Below are positions 1 to 9,348 of a stretch of 64,000 bases of DNA, one piece after another; the first letter of the stretch is position 1, and each line of letters opens with the position of its first letter. The DNA is from Blautia glucerasea (GTDB taxonomy: Bacteria > Bacillota > Clostridia > Lachnospirales > Lachnospiraceae). The notes below the pieces were generated by a model that did not search any database, was not told the origin of the DNA, and saw only the letters and a list, made by a program, of their open reading frames with translations. The position numbers and the translations under genes were made by a program. Where the stretch lies: positions 1 to 64,000 of the forward strand of contig NZ_JAJBMO010000013.1 of the NCBI RefSeq assembly GCF_020537505.1, written 5' to 3'.

Positions 1-131
1 ACATGTGTTGGTTTCCCGATACCTTTTGACAACGGTAGATTAGAAAAGCCAGTAAATATGCGGGATAGCAGCTACGTCACCCACCCCCATTGTTGTCGTT
101 ACTGTTTCTTTCTTCCCTCTGCCAGTAACCA
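1..131. other. Intergenic sequence at window edge with a small hairpin
   Basis: No gene is visible in this stretch. It holds one inverted repeat, GTTACTG at 98-104 and CAGTAAC at 123-129, which resembles the first hairpin of the TTACTGTTC repeat family seen elsewhere in the window. It ends where the 179-nt structured element begins. Confidence 0.4.
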
Positions 132-310
132 GCGATTTTGCAATGTATATTCACGTAGCCGCGCATTTCAGGAGCGGTTTTAGTGGAGGCGAGATCCGAT
201 GGTTACGAAGACTTAGGCGAGAGGGCTCTCCCGAGCGCCTTAGTCGTAGTTACCAGCTAGCTTGCCGGAACGTTGCTCCGCGCGGCGGTGAATATACATT
301 GTGAAATCGC
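132..310 (+). repeat. 179-nt structured element, copy 1 (divergent)
   Basis: Outer arms 132-154 and 288-310 pair over 23 bp when read as plus-strand RNA, with only two G-U wobbles (139/303 and 140/302). Inside are helices 158-164/280-286, 171-175/275-279 and 188-193/261-266. A long apical hairpin (201-254) ends in GGG-CTCT-CCC (223-232) flanked by purine internal-loop positions. The arm sequence differs from copies 2 and 3, yet pairing, total length and the loop sequences TTACGAAGACTTA and GGCTCTCC are kept. I do not recognise the family. It could be a structured non-coding RNA or a MITE-like element. It lies convergent to secA. Confidence 0.7.
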
Positions 311-341
311 GTACGTGGTAACGACCAACCCACAAAATAGC

Positions 342-392
342 AAAAGAGCGAATTTCAAAGATATTACCTACTTCTTCGAAATTCGCTCTTTT
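342..392 (-). terminator. Bidirectional terminator after secA
   Basis: A 15-bp perfect inverted repeat (342-356 with 378-392) has A and T tracts at its two ends, so it can stop transcription from secA and also plus-strand transcription coming from the structured element. Confidence 0.85.
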
Positions 393-400
393 ATCATATG

Positions 401-2977
401 TTACACATTCGCGGTCTTTCTACCGCAGCACTGTTTGTACTTCTTACCGCTTCCGCAAGGACACGGATCGTTCGGATAAACCTTGATCTCTTTTCTCTGA
501 ACCGGCTTACGAACGCTGGAATCGTCCTTATTGGTACCAGTCACCTTAGCTACCTGCTCACGCTCGATCTTCTGCTCAACATGTACATGATACAGCATTC
601 TGACAGTATCCTCCTGAATAGAAGTGATCATGCTATTAAACATATCAAATGCAGCCATCTTGTACTCAACAACCGGATCTCTCTGGCCATAAGCAGTCAG
701 GCCGATACCCTGACGAAGGATCTCCATGTCATCAATATGATCCATCCACTTGCTGTCAATGCTCTTCAGAAGGATAACACGCTCAAGCTCACGCAGCTGC
801 TCTGGCTCCGGGAACTCTGACTCTTTTGCTTCGTAAAGCTTCACCGCCTCTTCCTTGATGAGATGTTTCATCTCGTTCTTTTTCTTGCCCTTCACCTTCT
901 CAGTGGTAAGCGGTTCGATAGGGATGATCTGACGGAGAACGCTGTTGAACTCGTCCAGATCCCACTCTTCGGAATCTACATCATCGGAAAAACACATATC
1001 TACTGCATTATCTACAATATCTGTGATCATCTTATAGATGGCATCACGCATGTTCTCACCGTCAAGTACCTGGCGGCGCTCTTTGTAGATGATCTCACGC
1101 TGCTCGTTATTAACCTGATCATAATCAAGAAGGTTTTTACGGATACCAAAGTTGTTAAACTCAATCTTCTCCTGTGCCTTCTCAATTGCATTGGAAAGCA
1201 TCTTATGCTCAATCTGCTCATTCTCAGCTACGCCAAGGGAGGTGAACACCTTCATCAGACGCTCAGATCCGAACAGACGCATCAGGTCGTCCTCAAGGGA
1301 AATGTAGAAACGGGATTCTCCCGGATCTCCCTGACGTCCGGAACGTCCACGCAGCTGGTTATCAATACGTCTGGACTCATGACGCTCTGTACCGATGATC
1401 TTCAGACCGCCGGCAGCTCTTGCCACGTCATCAAGCTTAATATCTGTACCACGACCTGCCATGTTGGTTGCGATGGTAACTGCACCTGCCTGACCAGCCT
1501 GTGCTACGATCTCAGCCTCAAGCTCATGGAACTTGGCATTCAGTACGTTGTGCTGGATGCCCTCTCTCTTCAGCATACGGCTGAGGAGCTCAGAAGTCTC
1601 AATGGTAATAGTACCAACCAGTACAGGCTGCTGTTTCTCATGAGCTTCCTTAACGGACTGGACAACTGCATTAAATTTTTCTTTCTTTGTCATGTATACG
1701 GCATCGTCTAAATCCTTACGCTGAACCGGCTTGTTAGTCGGGATCTCAACAACGTCCATTGCATAGATATCACGGAACTCTTTCTCCTCGGTAAGGGCAG
1801 TACCGGTCATACCACCTTTCTTATCGTATTTGTTAAAGAAGTTCTGAAAGGTGATGGTTGCAAGGGTTTTGCTCTCGCGTTTTACCTTAACATGCTCTTT
1901 CGCCTCGATTGCCTGGTGGAGACCATCGGAATAACGACGGCCCGGCATGATACGTCCGGTAAACTCATCGACGATCATAACCTCGTCATCTTTTACAACG
2001 TAATCCTGGTCACGGTGCATCAGATTGTGGGCACGAAGTGCAAGAATAATGTTGTGCTGGATCTCAAGGTTTTCCGGATCTGCAAGGTTCTCAATATTAA
2101 AGAATTTCTCAACCTTCTTCACACCCTGCTCGGTAAGGTTGACGATCTTATCTTTCTCATTTACAACAAAGTCACCGGTCTCGATAACTTCCTCGCCCAT
2201 GATTGCTGCCATCTTAGTCATCTCATGGCTGGCTTCTCCACGCTCTAACTGCTGTGCAAGGATGTCACAAACCTCGTACAGCTTGGTGGACTTGCCGCTC
2301 TGACCGGAAATGATCAGAGGAGTACGGGCCTCATCGATCAAAATGGAGTCGACCTCATCGATGATACAGTAGTGAAGGTCACGCTGTACCAGCTGCTCCT
2401 TGTAGATAACCATGTTATCACGAAGATAGTCGAATCCAAGTTCGTTATTGGTTACATAAGTAATATCACAGTTATAGGCTTCGCGGCGCTCCTCCGGCTT
2501 CATATCGTTCAGAACCACGCCTACGGTCAGTCCAAGGAATCTGTGAACCTGTCCCATCTCATCGGCATCACGCTTTGCCAGGTAATCATTGACTGTGACA
2601 ACGTGAACCCCTTTGCCCTCCAGGGCGTTTAAGTAGGATGGCAGGGTAGCTACAAGGGTCTTACCTTCACCAGTTTTCATCTCGGCGATACGGCCCTGAT
2701 GAAGTACAATACCACCGATAAGCTGTACTTCGAAATGCTCCATTCCAAGTACACGCTTAGCCGCCTCACGGACAGTCGCAAATGCCTCTGGTAAAAGGTC
2801 ATCCAGGGTAGCTCCTTCTTCCAGGCGTTTCTTAAATTCTCTAGTCTTACCGCGAAGCTCTTCGTCGGTTAATTTCTGCATTTCGGGACGCAGCTCCTCA
2901 ATTTTCTTAACGAGAGGCATGATACGCTTTACCTCACGCTGGCTGCGGGTTCCGAAAACTTTTGAAAACATATTCAT
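401..2977 (-). CDS. secA: Preprotein translocase ATPase SecA
   Basis: SecA is the motor that drives unfolded preproteins through the SecYEG channel at the membrane, using ATP. The 858-residue product has the usual family length. The DEAD-type motor contains the Walker A segment KTGEGKT at residues 101-107 and a DEVDSIL Walker B segment near residue 208, followed by the preprotein-crosslinking and helical scaffold regions. The C-terminus carries the zinc-binding SEC-C motif [13 protein letters not shown], used for contact with SecB or ribosomes. The start is the first ATG, with CAGGAG upstream. The gene appears monocistronic, with a terminator right after the stop. Identification is secure. 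Confidence 0.98.
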   Translation of the reverse strand: MNMFSKVFGTRSQREVKRIMPLVKKIEELRPEMQKLTDEELRGKTREFKKRLEEGATLDDLLPEAFATVREAAKRVLGMEHFEVQLIGGIVLHQGRIAEMKTGEGKTLVATLPSYLNALEGKGVHVVTVNDYLAKRDADEMGQVHRFLGLTVGVVLNDMKPEERREAYNCDITYVTNNELGFDYLRDNMVIYKEQLVQRDLHYCIIDEVDSILIDEARTPLIISGQSGKSTKLYEVCDILAQQLERGEASHEMTKMAAIMGEEVIETGDFVVNEKDKIVNLTEQGVKKVEKFFNIENLADPENLEIQHNIILALRAHNLMHRDQDYVVKDDEVMIVDEFTGRIMPGRRYSDGLHQAIEAKEHVKVKRESKTLATITFQNFFNKYDKKGGMTGTALTEEKEFRDIYAMDVVEIPTNKPVQRKDLDDAVYMTKKEKFNAVVQSVKEAHEKQQPVLVGTITIETSELLSRMLKREGIQHNVLNAKFHELEAEIVAQAGQAGAVTIATNMAGRGTDIKLDDVARAAGGLKIIGTERHESRRIDNQLRGRSGRQGDPGESRFYISLEDDLMRLFGSERLMKVFTSLGVAENEQIEHKMLSNAIEKAQEKIEFNNFGIRKNLLDYDQVNNEQREIIYKERRQVLDGENMRDAIYKMITDIVDNAVDMCFSDDVDSEEWDLDEFNSVLRQIIPIEPLTTEKVKGKKKNEMKHLIKEEAVKLYEAKESEFPEPEQLRELERVILLKSIDSKWMDHIDDMEILRQGIGLTAYGQRDPVVEYKMAAFDMFNSMITSIQEDTVRMLYHVHVEQKIEREQVAKVTGTNKDDSSVRKPVQRKEIKVYPNDPCPCGSGKKYKQCCGRKTANV

Positions 2978-3172
2978 TTAACTTTTATACTCCTGTCTAT
3001 CATTTTAGATGCTATATTGTGTAATATAACGAATTACATTTCTTATGGAATTGTATAGTTTGTTTAACATACCAGTCTATTTTATCACTTTTTGCCATGG
3101 AAAACAATAAATATTTGGTGAACAAAATATGTCTGAAATTGCGCCTTGTTTTTATAAAATAGCCTGACGGGA

Positions 3173-3202
3173 TTTACCAGAAAGATGCAAATGTGCTATA
3201 GT
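3173..3202 (+). promoter_or_regulatory. Candidate promoter for the phosphopantetheinyl transferase
   Basis: TTTACC (3173-3178) and TATAGT (3197-3202) are separated by 18 bp and face the downstream gene. The 2978-3309 gap between the divergent secA and this gene otherwise holds AT-rich sequence and, presumably, the secA promoter, which I could not place with confidence. Confidence 0.35.
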
Positions 3203-3309
3203 AAAGTAAGCGCAGCCATCTGAGGTTTGCAGTTACCAATGACAAGACATTCCAGTTCACCTTTGATGATAACATCTTGAGCATCCACAATTTTAGGAGA
3301 ATTTTATTT

Positions 3310-3942
3310 ATGATCTATCTTTTTCAGGAACTTCATACATTTTCAGCGCGATCCTTTGAAGAGAGTCTGCAGCTACTCCCATCAGAACGCAGGGAATATG
3401 CGTTCCATTTCAAACATCCAGAGGACCAGAAGCGTTCTGCCCTGGCGTGGCTGCTTCTGGCATACGGATTGCGGAAAGAATATGGAATGGAAGCGGTTCC
3501 AAAATTTCGGAAAGCAGCTTCCGGGAAGCCTTTTTTTCCAGAGACGCATATGCCTTTTTTTAATCTCAGCCACAGTGGGAATTTCGTTGGGTGTGCGGTA
3601 CATGACCAGGAAATCGGGCTGGACATCCAGGAAATTACGGAGCCCAGGGATTCTCTGATCCGCAGGGTCTGCACCCAGGATGAGCTTGCCTCCTTAAAGT
3701 CTTCCCAGGATTTCTGCCGGATCTGGACAATGAAGGAAAGCGCAGTCAAGCTTACCGGGGAGGGGATTACCGGAAACTTCCGGGATATTCTTACTTTGCA
3801 TCCGGATATGCACACCCACGCAGTTCCTTTGGAAAATGAGGCAGGTTTTCTGGCTTACAGTGTTTTTGCAGACACAGAGCTTCCAATTCAAATCGTTTCA
3901 ACACCAGAATTATTTCGTATTCTATGCCAGACACTTATGTAA
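3310..3942 (+). CDS. 4'-phosphopantetheinyl transferase, Sfp type
   Basis: The family moves 4'-phosphopantetheine from coenzyme A onto a serine of carrier proteins (ACP, PCP). The 211-residue product shows the hallmark order: an NLSHSG motif, then IGLDIQEI with the magnesium-binding acidic residue, then the WTMKESAVKLTGEGI signature matching the family W-x-x-K-E-S/A motif. Length fits the Sfp group rather than the short AcpS group. The start is the ATG at 3310, nine bases after AGGAGA; a TTG at 3277 is in frame but has no ribosome site. No synthase or carrier-protein gene is adjacent, so the partner is unknown. Confidence 0.88.
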   Translation: MIYLFQELHTFSARSFEESLQLLPSERREYAFHFKHPEDQKRSALAWLLLAYGLRKEYGMEAVPKFRKAASGKPFFPETHMPFFNLSHSGNFVGCAVHDQEIGLDIQEITEPRDSLIRRVCTQDELASLKSSQDFCRIWTMKESAVKLTGEGITGNFRDILTLHPDMHTHAVPLENEAGFLAYSVFADTELPIQIVSTPELFRILCQTLM

Positions 3943-4011
3943 ACTGTGTCCCTTGATTGTTTTTTCCTTCACCATCCATATTCCCAGCTGATTCTTCGCC
4001 CATATTTGCGT

Positions 4012-4040
4012 AAAAATCCCGGAGACATATGCCTCCGGGA
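4012..4040 (-). terminator. Terminator after hpf
   Basis: An 8-bp stem TCCCGGAG/CTCCGGGA (4017-4024 and 4033-4040) is followed on the minus strand by five T residues. Confidence 0.8.
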
Positions 4041-4089
4041 CTCTATTGTTTCACATATTTAGTTTTCTAAAATCAAGAAGCAGTTCCGC

Positions 4090-4617
4090 TTAATCCTCCG
4101 GCTCGATCAGTCCGTAGGTATTGCCTTTACGTTTGTAAACAACGTTTACCTGATCGGTCTCTGCATTGCAGAATACGAAGAAATTATGTCCAAGAAGTTC
4201 CATCTGAACGCATGCATCTTCTGGATACATAGGCTTGATATCGAATTTCTTGGTACGGATGATCTTAACTTCCTCATCCTCTTCGTAGTCCTTGTCCAGG
4301 TATGCCTTCTGGAAGTTGGCAGCTGACTGCTGCTTGTCCACGATCTTGTTCTTGTATTTCCTGAGCTGACGTTCGATTACTTCCTCTACAAGGTCGATTG
4401 ATACATACATATCATTGCTGACCTGCTCGGAACGGATGATGTTGCCCTTAACCGGGATCGTCACCTCAATTTTCTGTCTTTCTTTTTCTACACTAAGAGT
4501 TACGACAACTTCAGTGTCAGGAGTGAAATACCTTTCCAGTTTACCGAGCTTATCTTCTACTGCTGTACGAAGCCCGTCTGTCACTGTGATGTTCTTTCCG
4601 CTGATAATGAATTTCAT
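4090..4617 (-). CDS. hpf: Ribosome hibernation-promoting factor, long form
   Basis: Long HPF binds the 30S decoding region and dimerises ribosomes into 100S particles in resting cells. The 175-residue product has the N-terminal S30AE/RaiA fold (about residues 1-100), a charged acidic linker (DKDYEEDEEVKIIRTKKF) and the C-terminal dimerisation domain (KPMYPEDACVQMELLGHNFFVF...GLIEPE). This is the layout of Gram-positive long HPF rather than short HPF. It is monocistronic, with its own promoter and terminator. Confidence 0.95.
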   Translation of the reverse strand: MKFIISGKNITVTDGLRTAVEDKLGKLERYFTPDTEVVVTLSVEKERQKIEVTIPVKGNIIRSEQVSNDMYVSIDLVEEVIERQLRKYKNKIVDKQQSAANFQKAYLDKDYEEDEEVKIIRTKKFDIKPMYPEDACVQMELLGHNFFVFCNAETDQVNVVYKRKGNTYGLIEPED

Positions 4618-4648
4618 GCTTCCATCCCCTTTGCTGTTTGATGGGTAT

Positions 4649-4677
4649 ATTATAACACATTATTCTTAAAATTAACA
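4649..4677 (-). promoter_or_regulatory. Candidate hpf promoter
   Basis: On the minus strand a consensus TATAAT (4649-4654) lies 17 bp from a weaker TGTTAA -35 (4672-4677), about 30 bases upstream of the hpf start codon. Confidence 0.5.
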
Positions 4678-4711
4678 TCATTTTCTGAAAAAATTACGAA
4701 TTTTTTCACAT

Positions 4712-5482
4712 TTATAAATTACCCATCAATTTTTCAAAAGGTATGGTGCCGCCAAATAGATCCAGGGCGCTTCCCACGGTCACATCCACTTTTCCGCCTG
4801 CTGCCTGTTTCAAGATCTGGATATCCTCCATGCTGCCAACGCCGCCAGCGTAAGTCACTGGGTGCCCATTGTATTCGCCAAGCAGCTTCGCCAGGGGGAC
4901 TTCTATACCTTTTGCCTTGCCTTCCACGTCTACTGCATGAATAAGAAATTCATCGCAATAAGCCCCCAGCTTTTCCATTAATTCCAGAGTTACCTTCTCC
5001 TCTGTAAACTTCTGCCAGCGGTCTGTGACAACATAGTAGGCATTGTCTTTTTTACGGCAGCTAAGGTCAAGAACCAGGTGTTCTTTTCCTACTGCTTTCA
5101 CCATCTTTTCCAGGTTTTCCCAGGAAATGTAACCGTCGCGGAACACGTAAGAGGTGACGATCACGTGGCTGGAACCGGCTATAAGATAATCGGCAGCATT
5201 GTCCGGGTTTACACCGCCACCAATCTGAAGACCGCCTGGATAGGCTCCAAGGGCCAGCATTGCCTGGGCTCTGGTTGCCTGGAAATATTCAGAATCCGCA
5301 CTGTTCAGAAGGATAATATGTCCGCCTTTCAGCCCTTTTTCCTTATACAAAGAAGCATAAAAAGCTCCATCCTGCTCCGACACAAAATTCTCCTGCGCCT
5401 GATTTCCCGCGTCCTTCAGGCTTCCCCCTACAATCTGCTTTACTTTTCCATTATGTATATCTATGCATGGACGAAATTTCAT
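4712..5482 (-). CDS. hisA: Phosphoribosylformimino-AICAR isomerase, eukaryotic (HIS6) type
   Basis: The enzyme isomerises ProFAR to PRFAR, the fourth step of histidine synthesis. The 256-residue product has the HIS6-like signatures known from fungi: FRPCIDIHNGKVKQIVGG at the N-terminus, LVLDLSCRK in the middle, FLIHAVDVEG, YAGGVGS and GSALDLFGG near the end. It is a (beta/alpha)8 barrel protein with the usual paired phosphate-binding loops. The start is ATG 5482 behind GAAGGAG; the longer frame to 5524 lacks a ribosome site. It stands alone, away from any other his gene, which is unusual for this pathway. Confidence 0.9.
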   Translation of the reverse strand: MKFRPCIDIHNGKVKQIVGGSLKDAGNQAQENFVSEQDGAFYASLYKEKGLKGGHIILLNSADSEYFQATRAQAMLALGAYPGGLQIGGGVNPDNAADYLIAGSSHVIVTSYVFRDGYISWENLEKMVKAVGKEHLVLDLSCRKKDNAYYVVTDRWQKFTEEKVTLELMEKLGAYCDEFLIHAVDVEGKAKGIEVPLAKLLGEYNGHPVTYAGGVGSMEDIQILKQAAGGKVDVTVGSALDLFGGTIPFEKLMGNL

Positions 5483-5715
5483 GATATTTCTCCTTCTCAC
5501 AAGTCTATATTTTATTGAAATCATAACATAAAAAAGCCTTGAGTAAAATATGTCTCTTCATTCAACGCCAATTTATTTCCGTCTTATCAATTACTATTCT
5601 TTTGTTCCTATTGACATACTTTTTCGTTGCAGTCATATAATAACAGAAACAAAATTTCTGTCATCGAAAATATTGTTCACTCAACGGAAGCGTCTGTCTA
5701 ATAAATATCCGGCTC

Positions 5716-5750
5716 AAAAAATTCGGGAGCTGTCTATTCGGACAACTCCC
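5716..5750 (-). terminator. Terminator of the lipoprotein gene
   Basis: A 10-bp stem (5725-5734 with 5741-5750, one wobble) is followed on the minus strand by a run of T residues. Confidence 0.75.
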
Positions 5751-5774
5751 AATTCAGTCTACATTTATTCCTTA

Positions 5775-6215
5775 TTATCTTCCATTGGCTGCATTATCCA
5801 CAGCGTCTCCAACGCCTTCCACTGCATCGCCCACGCCATCCCCTACATCACGGACACCGTCAGCTACTCCGTCGCCTAACTCTTCCACGCCTTCGCCGAT
5901 TGCGCCGGAAACAGAGTTGTTATTGTCTGGCACGTTGTCCCCAGGGACAGCACCATCGCCTGCATTGTCAGCGTCATCTGGTACTGCGGTATCATCTGTT
6001 ACATTACTATCTGCTGCATTTTTGTCTGTGCCATTATTCCCCGCGTCATCCAGCTTGTTGTCTTCTACGGTTCCATCCTCTGCATTATCCATGACATCAT
6101 TGGTATTATTTGGAACCTCGTCTGCTGCATTGTTATTGTCATTTCCACAGGCTGTAAGCATACATAATGAAAACACCAGCAAAGTACCTATGAGCACACG
6201 TTTCATTTTTTTCAT
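5775..6215 (-). CDS. Asn/Asp-rich lipoprotein of unknown function
   Basis: The 146-residue product has a lipoprotein signal peptide: MKKMKRVLIG, a hydrophobic core, and the lipobox LTAC with Cys at residue 23. It is therefore likely anchored to the outer face of the membrane. The mature part is low complexity: a region rich in Asn, Asp, Ala and Thr, then a tail of short repeats built on GDGV/GDAV (about residues 108-143). The tail has a regular hydrophobic spacing that could form an amphipathic helix or bind a metal through its acids. I recognise no domain. GGAG nine bases upstream supports the start. Confidence 0.75.
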   Translation of the reverse strand: MKKMKRVLIGTLLVFSLCMLTACGNDNNNAADEVPNNTNDVMDNAEDGTVEDNKLDDAGNNGTDKNAADSNVTDDTAVPDDADNAGDGAVPGDNVPDNNNSVSGAIGEGVEELGDGVADGVRDVGDGVGDAVEGVGDAVDNAANGR

Positions 6216-6361
6216 CTCATCTGTCTCCTTTTCTTAAGAAATTTTTCAGCTGAAAATATTGCTGTGTATTTCTAATATGTGCAGATGAAGAAAAACTATT
6301 CTGGAAGAAATTTCTATTTTATTTTCAATACTTAACAAAACAAGCCTTTTTCAAGCATGCT

Positions 6362-7549
6362 CTAGAGTAACAGCGCCTCCATCACCGCATAATAACACTC
6401 CACTGCCCCATAAAGCTGGTCCAGTTCTACATACTCATCCACCGTATGCGCCAGGTCCTCTCTGGACGGGCCTAGGCCGATGGTTGGGATGCCTTTTTCG
6501 CCGGCGTAGTGGCTGCCGTTGGTGCAGAAGCTGTACTGGGTAAGTTTTGGATCGTAGCCGGCTTCCCGGACTTTCTTCAGGATTTTCTGGATGTAGTCCT
6601 CCTTGGGATCATAGTACCAGCCTGGGAAAAAGCGCTCACCCTGGATTTCCTCATCTGTATAGCACTTCTCGCTGCCTACGGAAAAAGAGGCTTTGGCAGA
6701 AAACTCCGGATCTTCCTTTTCCAGCTGGCGAATCAGCTCCTGGATTGGAGCCAGAACGCTCTCTCTGGTCTCTCCGGTAAGCAGTCTGCGGTCCAGGGTG
6801 GCCCGGCAATACTCCGGAACTACGGAAGCACCTGGATAGGGGGAAGAAATAATATCGGTTACTTCCAGGATCCCCTTTCCCAGATGCCCATGGACAGGCG
6901 GCTGGAGCTTGTCCATTTCGCCAATAAGCCTGCACATTTTCTTCACTGCATTGATACCCTTTTCCGGATTGGCGGAATGGGCTGCTTTTCCGAAGGTTTC
7001 CAGAATGATCTCCGCACGTCCACGCTGGCCAGTTTTGATGTTCAGTTCGGAAGCTTCCCCGATCACCACATAGTCCGGTCTCACCAGCTCACTGATGCTT
7101 CTGGCTGCCACGCCCTCAAAGCACTCCTCATGAACCACTCCAGCCGTATAAACTTCCCCGGCAAAATTCTTTCCATGATCCTCCATAAAATAAGCAGCCG
7201 CGCAGAAAAATGCGGCAACCGCCCCTTTCATATCCGAGGTTCCACGTCCATATAATCTGCCATCTTCCACCACCGGCACGAAAGGATCATGCTTCCAGGC
7301 CGCCTTATTATCAGCCGGAACCGTGTCCATATGCCCATCAAAAAGTACCTTGTTTCCAGGCCTGTCACCTTTAATCCTGCCTACCACATTGCCGTATTGA
7401 TCTGTATAAAAATCATCAAACTTCTTCTGCCGCATAAAATATTTCAACGCTCCGGCAACCGCGTCTTCCTCACCGGAATAGCTTCTATTGGAAATCAGTT
7501 TTTTGCAGAGGGCAAGAACCTCCGCTTTTCGCTCTTCTGTTAATTTCAT
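6362..7549 (-). CDS. M20-family zinc peptidase/deacylase, YgeY-like
   Basis: M20 enzymes hydrolyse small peptides or N-acyl amino acids with two zinc ions. The 395-residue product carries the family motifs FDGHMDTVP (metal His and catalytic Asp), GRGTSDMKG (bridging Asp), HEECFEG (catalytic and metal Glu) and VIGEASEL. The C-terminal part with CTNGSHYAGEKGIPTIGLGP contains the last metal His. It most resembles YgeY-type hydrolases. The start is ATG 7549 after AAGGAAAGG; the longer frame would run into the preceding gene. It is the last gene of the unit with the D-aminoacylase and amino-acid transporter, suggesting it finishes breakdown of an imported acylated or peptide substrate. The substrate is inferred only. 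Confidence 0.85.
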   Translation of the reverse strand: MKLTEERKAEVLALCKKLISNRSYSGEEDAVAGALKYFMRQKKFDDFYTDQYGNVVGRIKGDRPGNKVLFDGHMDTVPADNKAAWKHDPFVPVVEDGRLYGRGTSDMKGAVAAFFCAAAYFMEDHGKNFAGEVYTAGVVHEECFEGVAARSISELVRPDYVVIGEASELNIKTGQRGRAEIILETFGKAAHSANPEKGINAVKKMCRLIGEMDKLQPPVHGHLGKGILEVTDIISSPYPGASVVPEYCRATLDRRLLTGETRESVLAPIQELIRQLEKEDPEFSAKASFSVGSEKCYTDEEIQGERFFPGWYYDPKEDYIQKILKKVREAGYDPKLTQYSFCTNGSHYAGEKGIPTIGLGPSREDLAHTVDEYVELDQLYGAVECYYAVMEALLL

Positions 7550-7638
7550 AATGACCTTTCCTTCTTCCATTTGCAACCTTATACAGTTTCCTATAATGTC
7601 ATGGAAACTCTCCCACAAAGCCGAAAAACAAATTTCGC

Positions 7639-9342
7639 TTAAGCATTCCTCCGCACAATTCTGCCACTTCTGGAATTTTTCCATTTATCCTGTTCTACCG
7701 CGATTTCTCCGCCTGCCAGCACATAATCAAATCCTGTACAGTACTGATCCGGGTTCTGGAAATCCGCGTGAACCTTTAACCGGTCCAGATGAAATACATT
7801 GATGTCTGCGGCCATTCCTTTTTCCAGGATTCCCAGGGGGAGTCCCAGTACCTGCGCTGGTTTTGCTGTCATTTTATATACAGCATCTTCTATGGAAAAG
7901 ATTTTTTTATCCCACACATAGTCAGTGAGCAGCCTGGGAAAAGCGCCGTAAACTCTGGGATGATATTTGCCGCCTGCAGGATAGATGGCATCAGAGATCA
8001 GGTTGGCCCGGCTGTCTTTCAGAAAATACAGCATATCCTCCTCTGAGGCGATGGTGTCCAGCATGGTGACCTGACAGCGCTCTGCCAGAAGGATGTCATA
8101 CAGGGTATCATAAGGATCCTGCCCAAACTGTTCTGCGATTTTTGCAATAGACTGTCCTGCAAAGCTTCTGAATTTCTCTGTATGCAAGGTACTTGCATAG
8201 ATCCTGTCAAAGCCAGCCAGCTCTACGATGTTCTCGAAAATATCAGAAGGCTGCTTCAGAACCTTTGTAATCTCTTTCCTGCAGGATGGATCTGCCAGCC
8301 TTGCACAGATGGCATCTGTGCCCCCTTCCTGGAACTGGGGCGGAAGAAGATGCACCAGCTGGGTGGAACCAGTCAGATAGGGATACAGGTCAAAATCCAC
8401 CTTCACGCCGCGCTCTGCGGCCTGGTCAAACAGCTTTAGGATCTTCACCGGTGTCTCTCCCCAGTTTTTTCTTCCGATGCATTTCATGTGGCTTACATGC
8501 AAGGGGATCTGCAGCTCTTCCGCCACAGAAATCACTTCCTGCAAAGCCGGAAGGATCCCGTCTCCTTCATTTCGGATATGGGTGGTAATGGGAATGTCCG
8601 TGCCCTTCAAGGGCTGCAGTGCCTCCACAAGCCCGTCTCTGTCATATTCAAATTCTGGGGCATAGGCAATTCCAAGGCTGATCCCAAGCGCTCCTGCTGC
8701 CAGGGATTCCTCCACTGCCTTCCATACCTGGTGTACTTCTTCCTTAGAGAGCTTTCCTGGGGCATAGCCTTTTACTCCGGCCCTGATGGTTCCATTTCCT
8801 GCAAGCATTCCGGTGTTGACGCTGCGCTTTTCCTTTGCCAGTGCGGACATGTAGGCAGACATGGTTGACATAATTTCACGAGCATCTCTCTCGCTTTCTT
8901 TCGCTGAAATTTCGCAAGACGCCTCTTTCTTTTTTGAGGAAAGTACGCTTTCAGTATCCTCTATAGTTTTATCTTTCTCCAAACAAAAATCCCCGGTCAC
9001 GCTGCTGAGGAATCCGGCGATTTCTTTCCCAAACTTCTCTCCAGCCGGAGCCACCGAAAGCCCGCAGTTTCCATTCACCACAGTGGTCAGTCCCTGCCGG
9101 TTCAAAAGCTCGTCATCCCCGTTTCCAAATGCCTGCCAGTCTCCGTGTCTGTGAATGTCAATGAAGCCGGGGGTTATATAACCACCGGTTGCATTCAGTA
9201 CACGCTCCTTTGGAAAATCGGCAGGGATCTCCACATGAGCTCCCACTTCCACGATTTTCCCATTTTCTATTACAAGATCTCCCTGAAATGGCTTTTCCTT
9301 TTTTCCATTTACGATCCAGCCATCTTTGATTATGTAGTCCAT
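7639..9342 (-). CDS. N-acyl-D-amino-acid deacylase-type amidohydrolase
   Basis: The family removes acyl groups from N-acyl-D-amino acids. The 567-residue product shows GFIDIHRHGDW (metal-binding HxH), NGNCGLSVAP typical of D-aminoacylases, ITTHIRNEGDG and LHVSHMKCIG with further metal His residues, and the C-terminal beta-sandwich segment GILEKGMAADINVFHLD. A Ser/Glu/Lys-rich stretch near residues 125-160 looks like a surface insertion. It starts six bases after the ABC ATPase stop, with AAAGG upstream, so it is co-transcribed with the transporter. Related D-hydantoinase or dihydroorotase activity cannot be excluded. Confidence 0.82.
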   Translation of the reverse strand: MDYIIKDGWIVNGKKEKPFQGDLVIENGKIVEVGAHVEIPADFPKERVLNATGGYITPGFIDIHRHGDWQAFGNGDDELLNRQGLTTVVNGNCGLSVAPAGEKFGKEIAGFLSSVTGDFCLEKDKTIEDTESVLSSKKKEASCEISAKESERDAREIMSTMSAYMSALAKEKRSVNTGMLAGNGTIRAGVKGYAPGKLSKEEVHQVWKAVEESLAAGALGISLGIAYAPEFEYDRDGLVEALQPLKGTDIPITTHIRNEGDGILPALQEVISVAEELQIPLHVSHMKCIGRKNWGETPVKILKLFDQAAERGVKVDFDLYPYLTGSTQLVHLLPPQFQEGGTDAICARLADPSCRKEITKVLKQPSDIFENIVELAGFDRIYASTLHTEKFRSFAGQSIAKIAEQFGQDPYDTLYDILLAERCQVTMLDTIASEEDMLYFLKDSRANLISDAIYPAGGKYHPRVYGAFPRLLTDYVWDKKIFSIEDAVYKMTAKPAQVLGLPLGILEKGMAADINVFHLDRLKVHADFQNPDQYCTGFDYVLAGGEIAVEQDKWKNSRSGRIVRRNA

Positions 9343-9348
9343 CCTGAA

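Noticed and set aside
5607..5637. Plus-strand TTGACA and TATAAT pair that could drive a small RNA
   Set aside because: The spacing is 19 bp and no gene or plus-strand terminator with a T run follows, so support is too weak.
5785..6237. 150-codon Ser/Thr/Pro-rich frame on the plus strand, antisense to the lipoprotein gene
   Set aside because: It is the mirror of the low-complexity minus-strand gene; it has no ribosome site and its composition follows from the antisense repeats.
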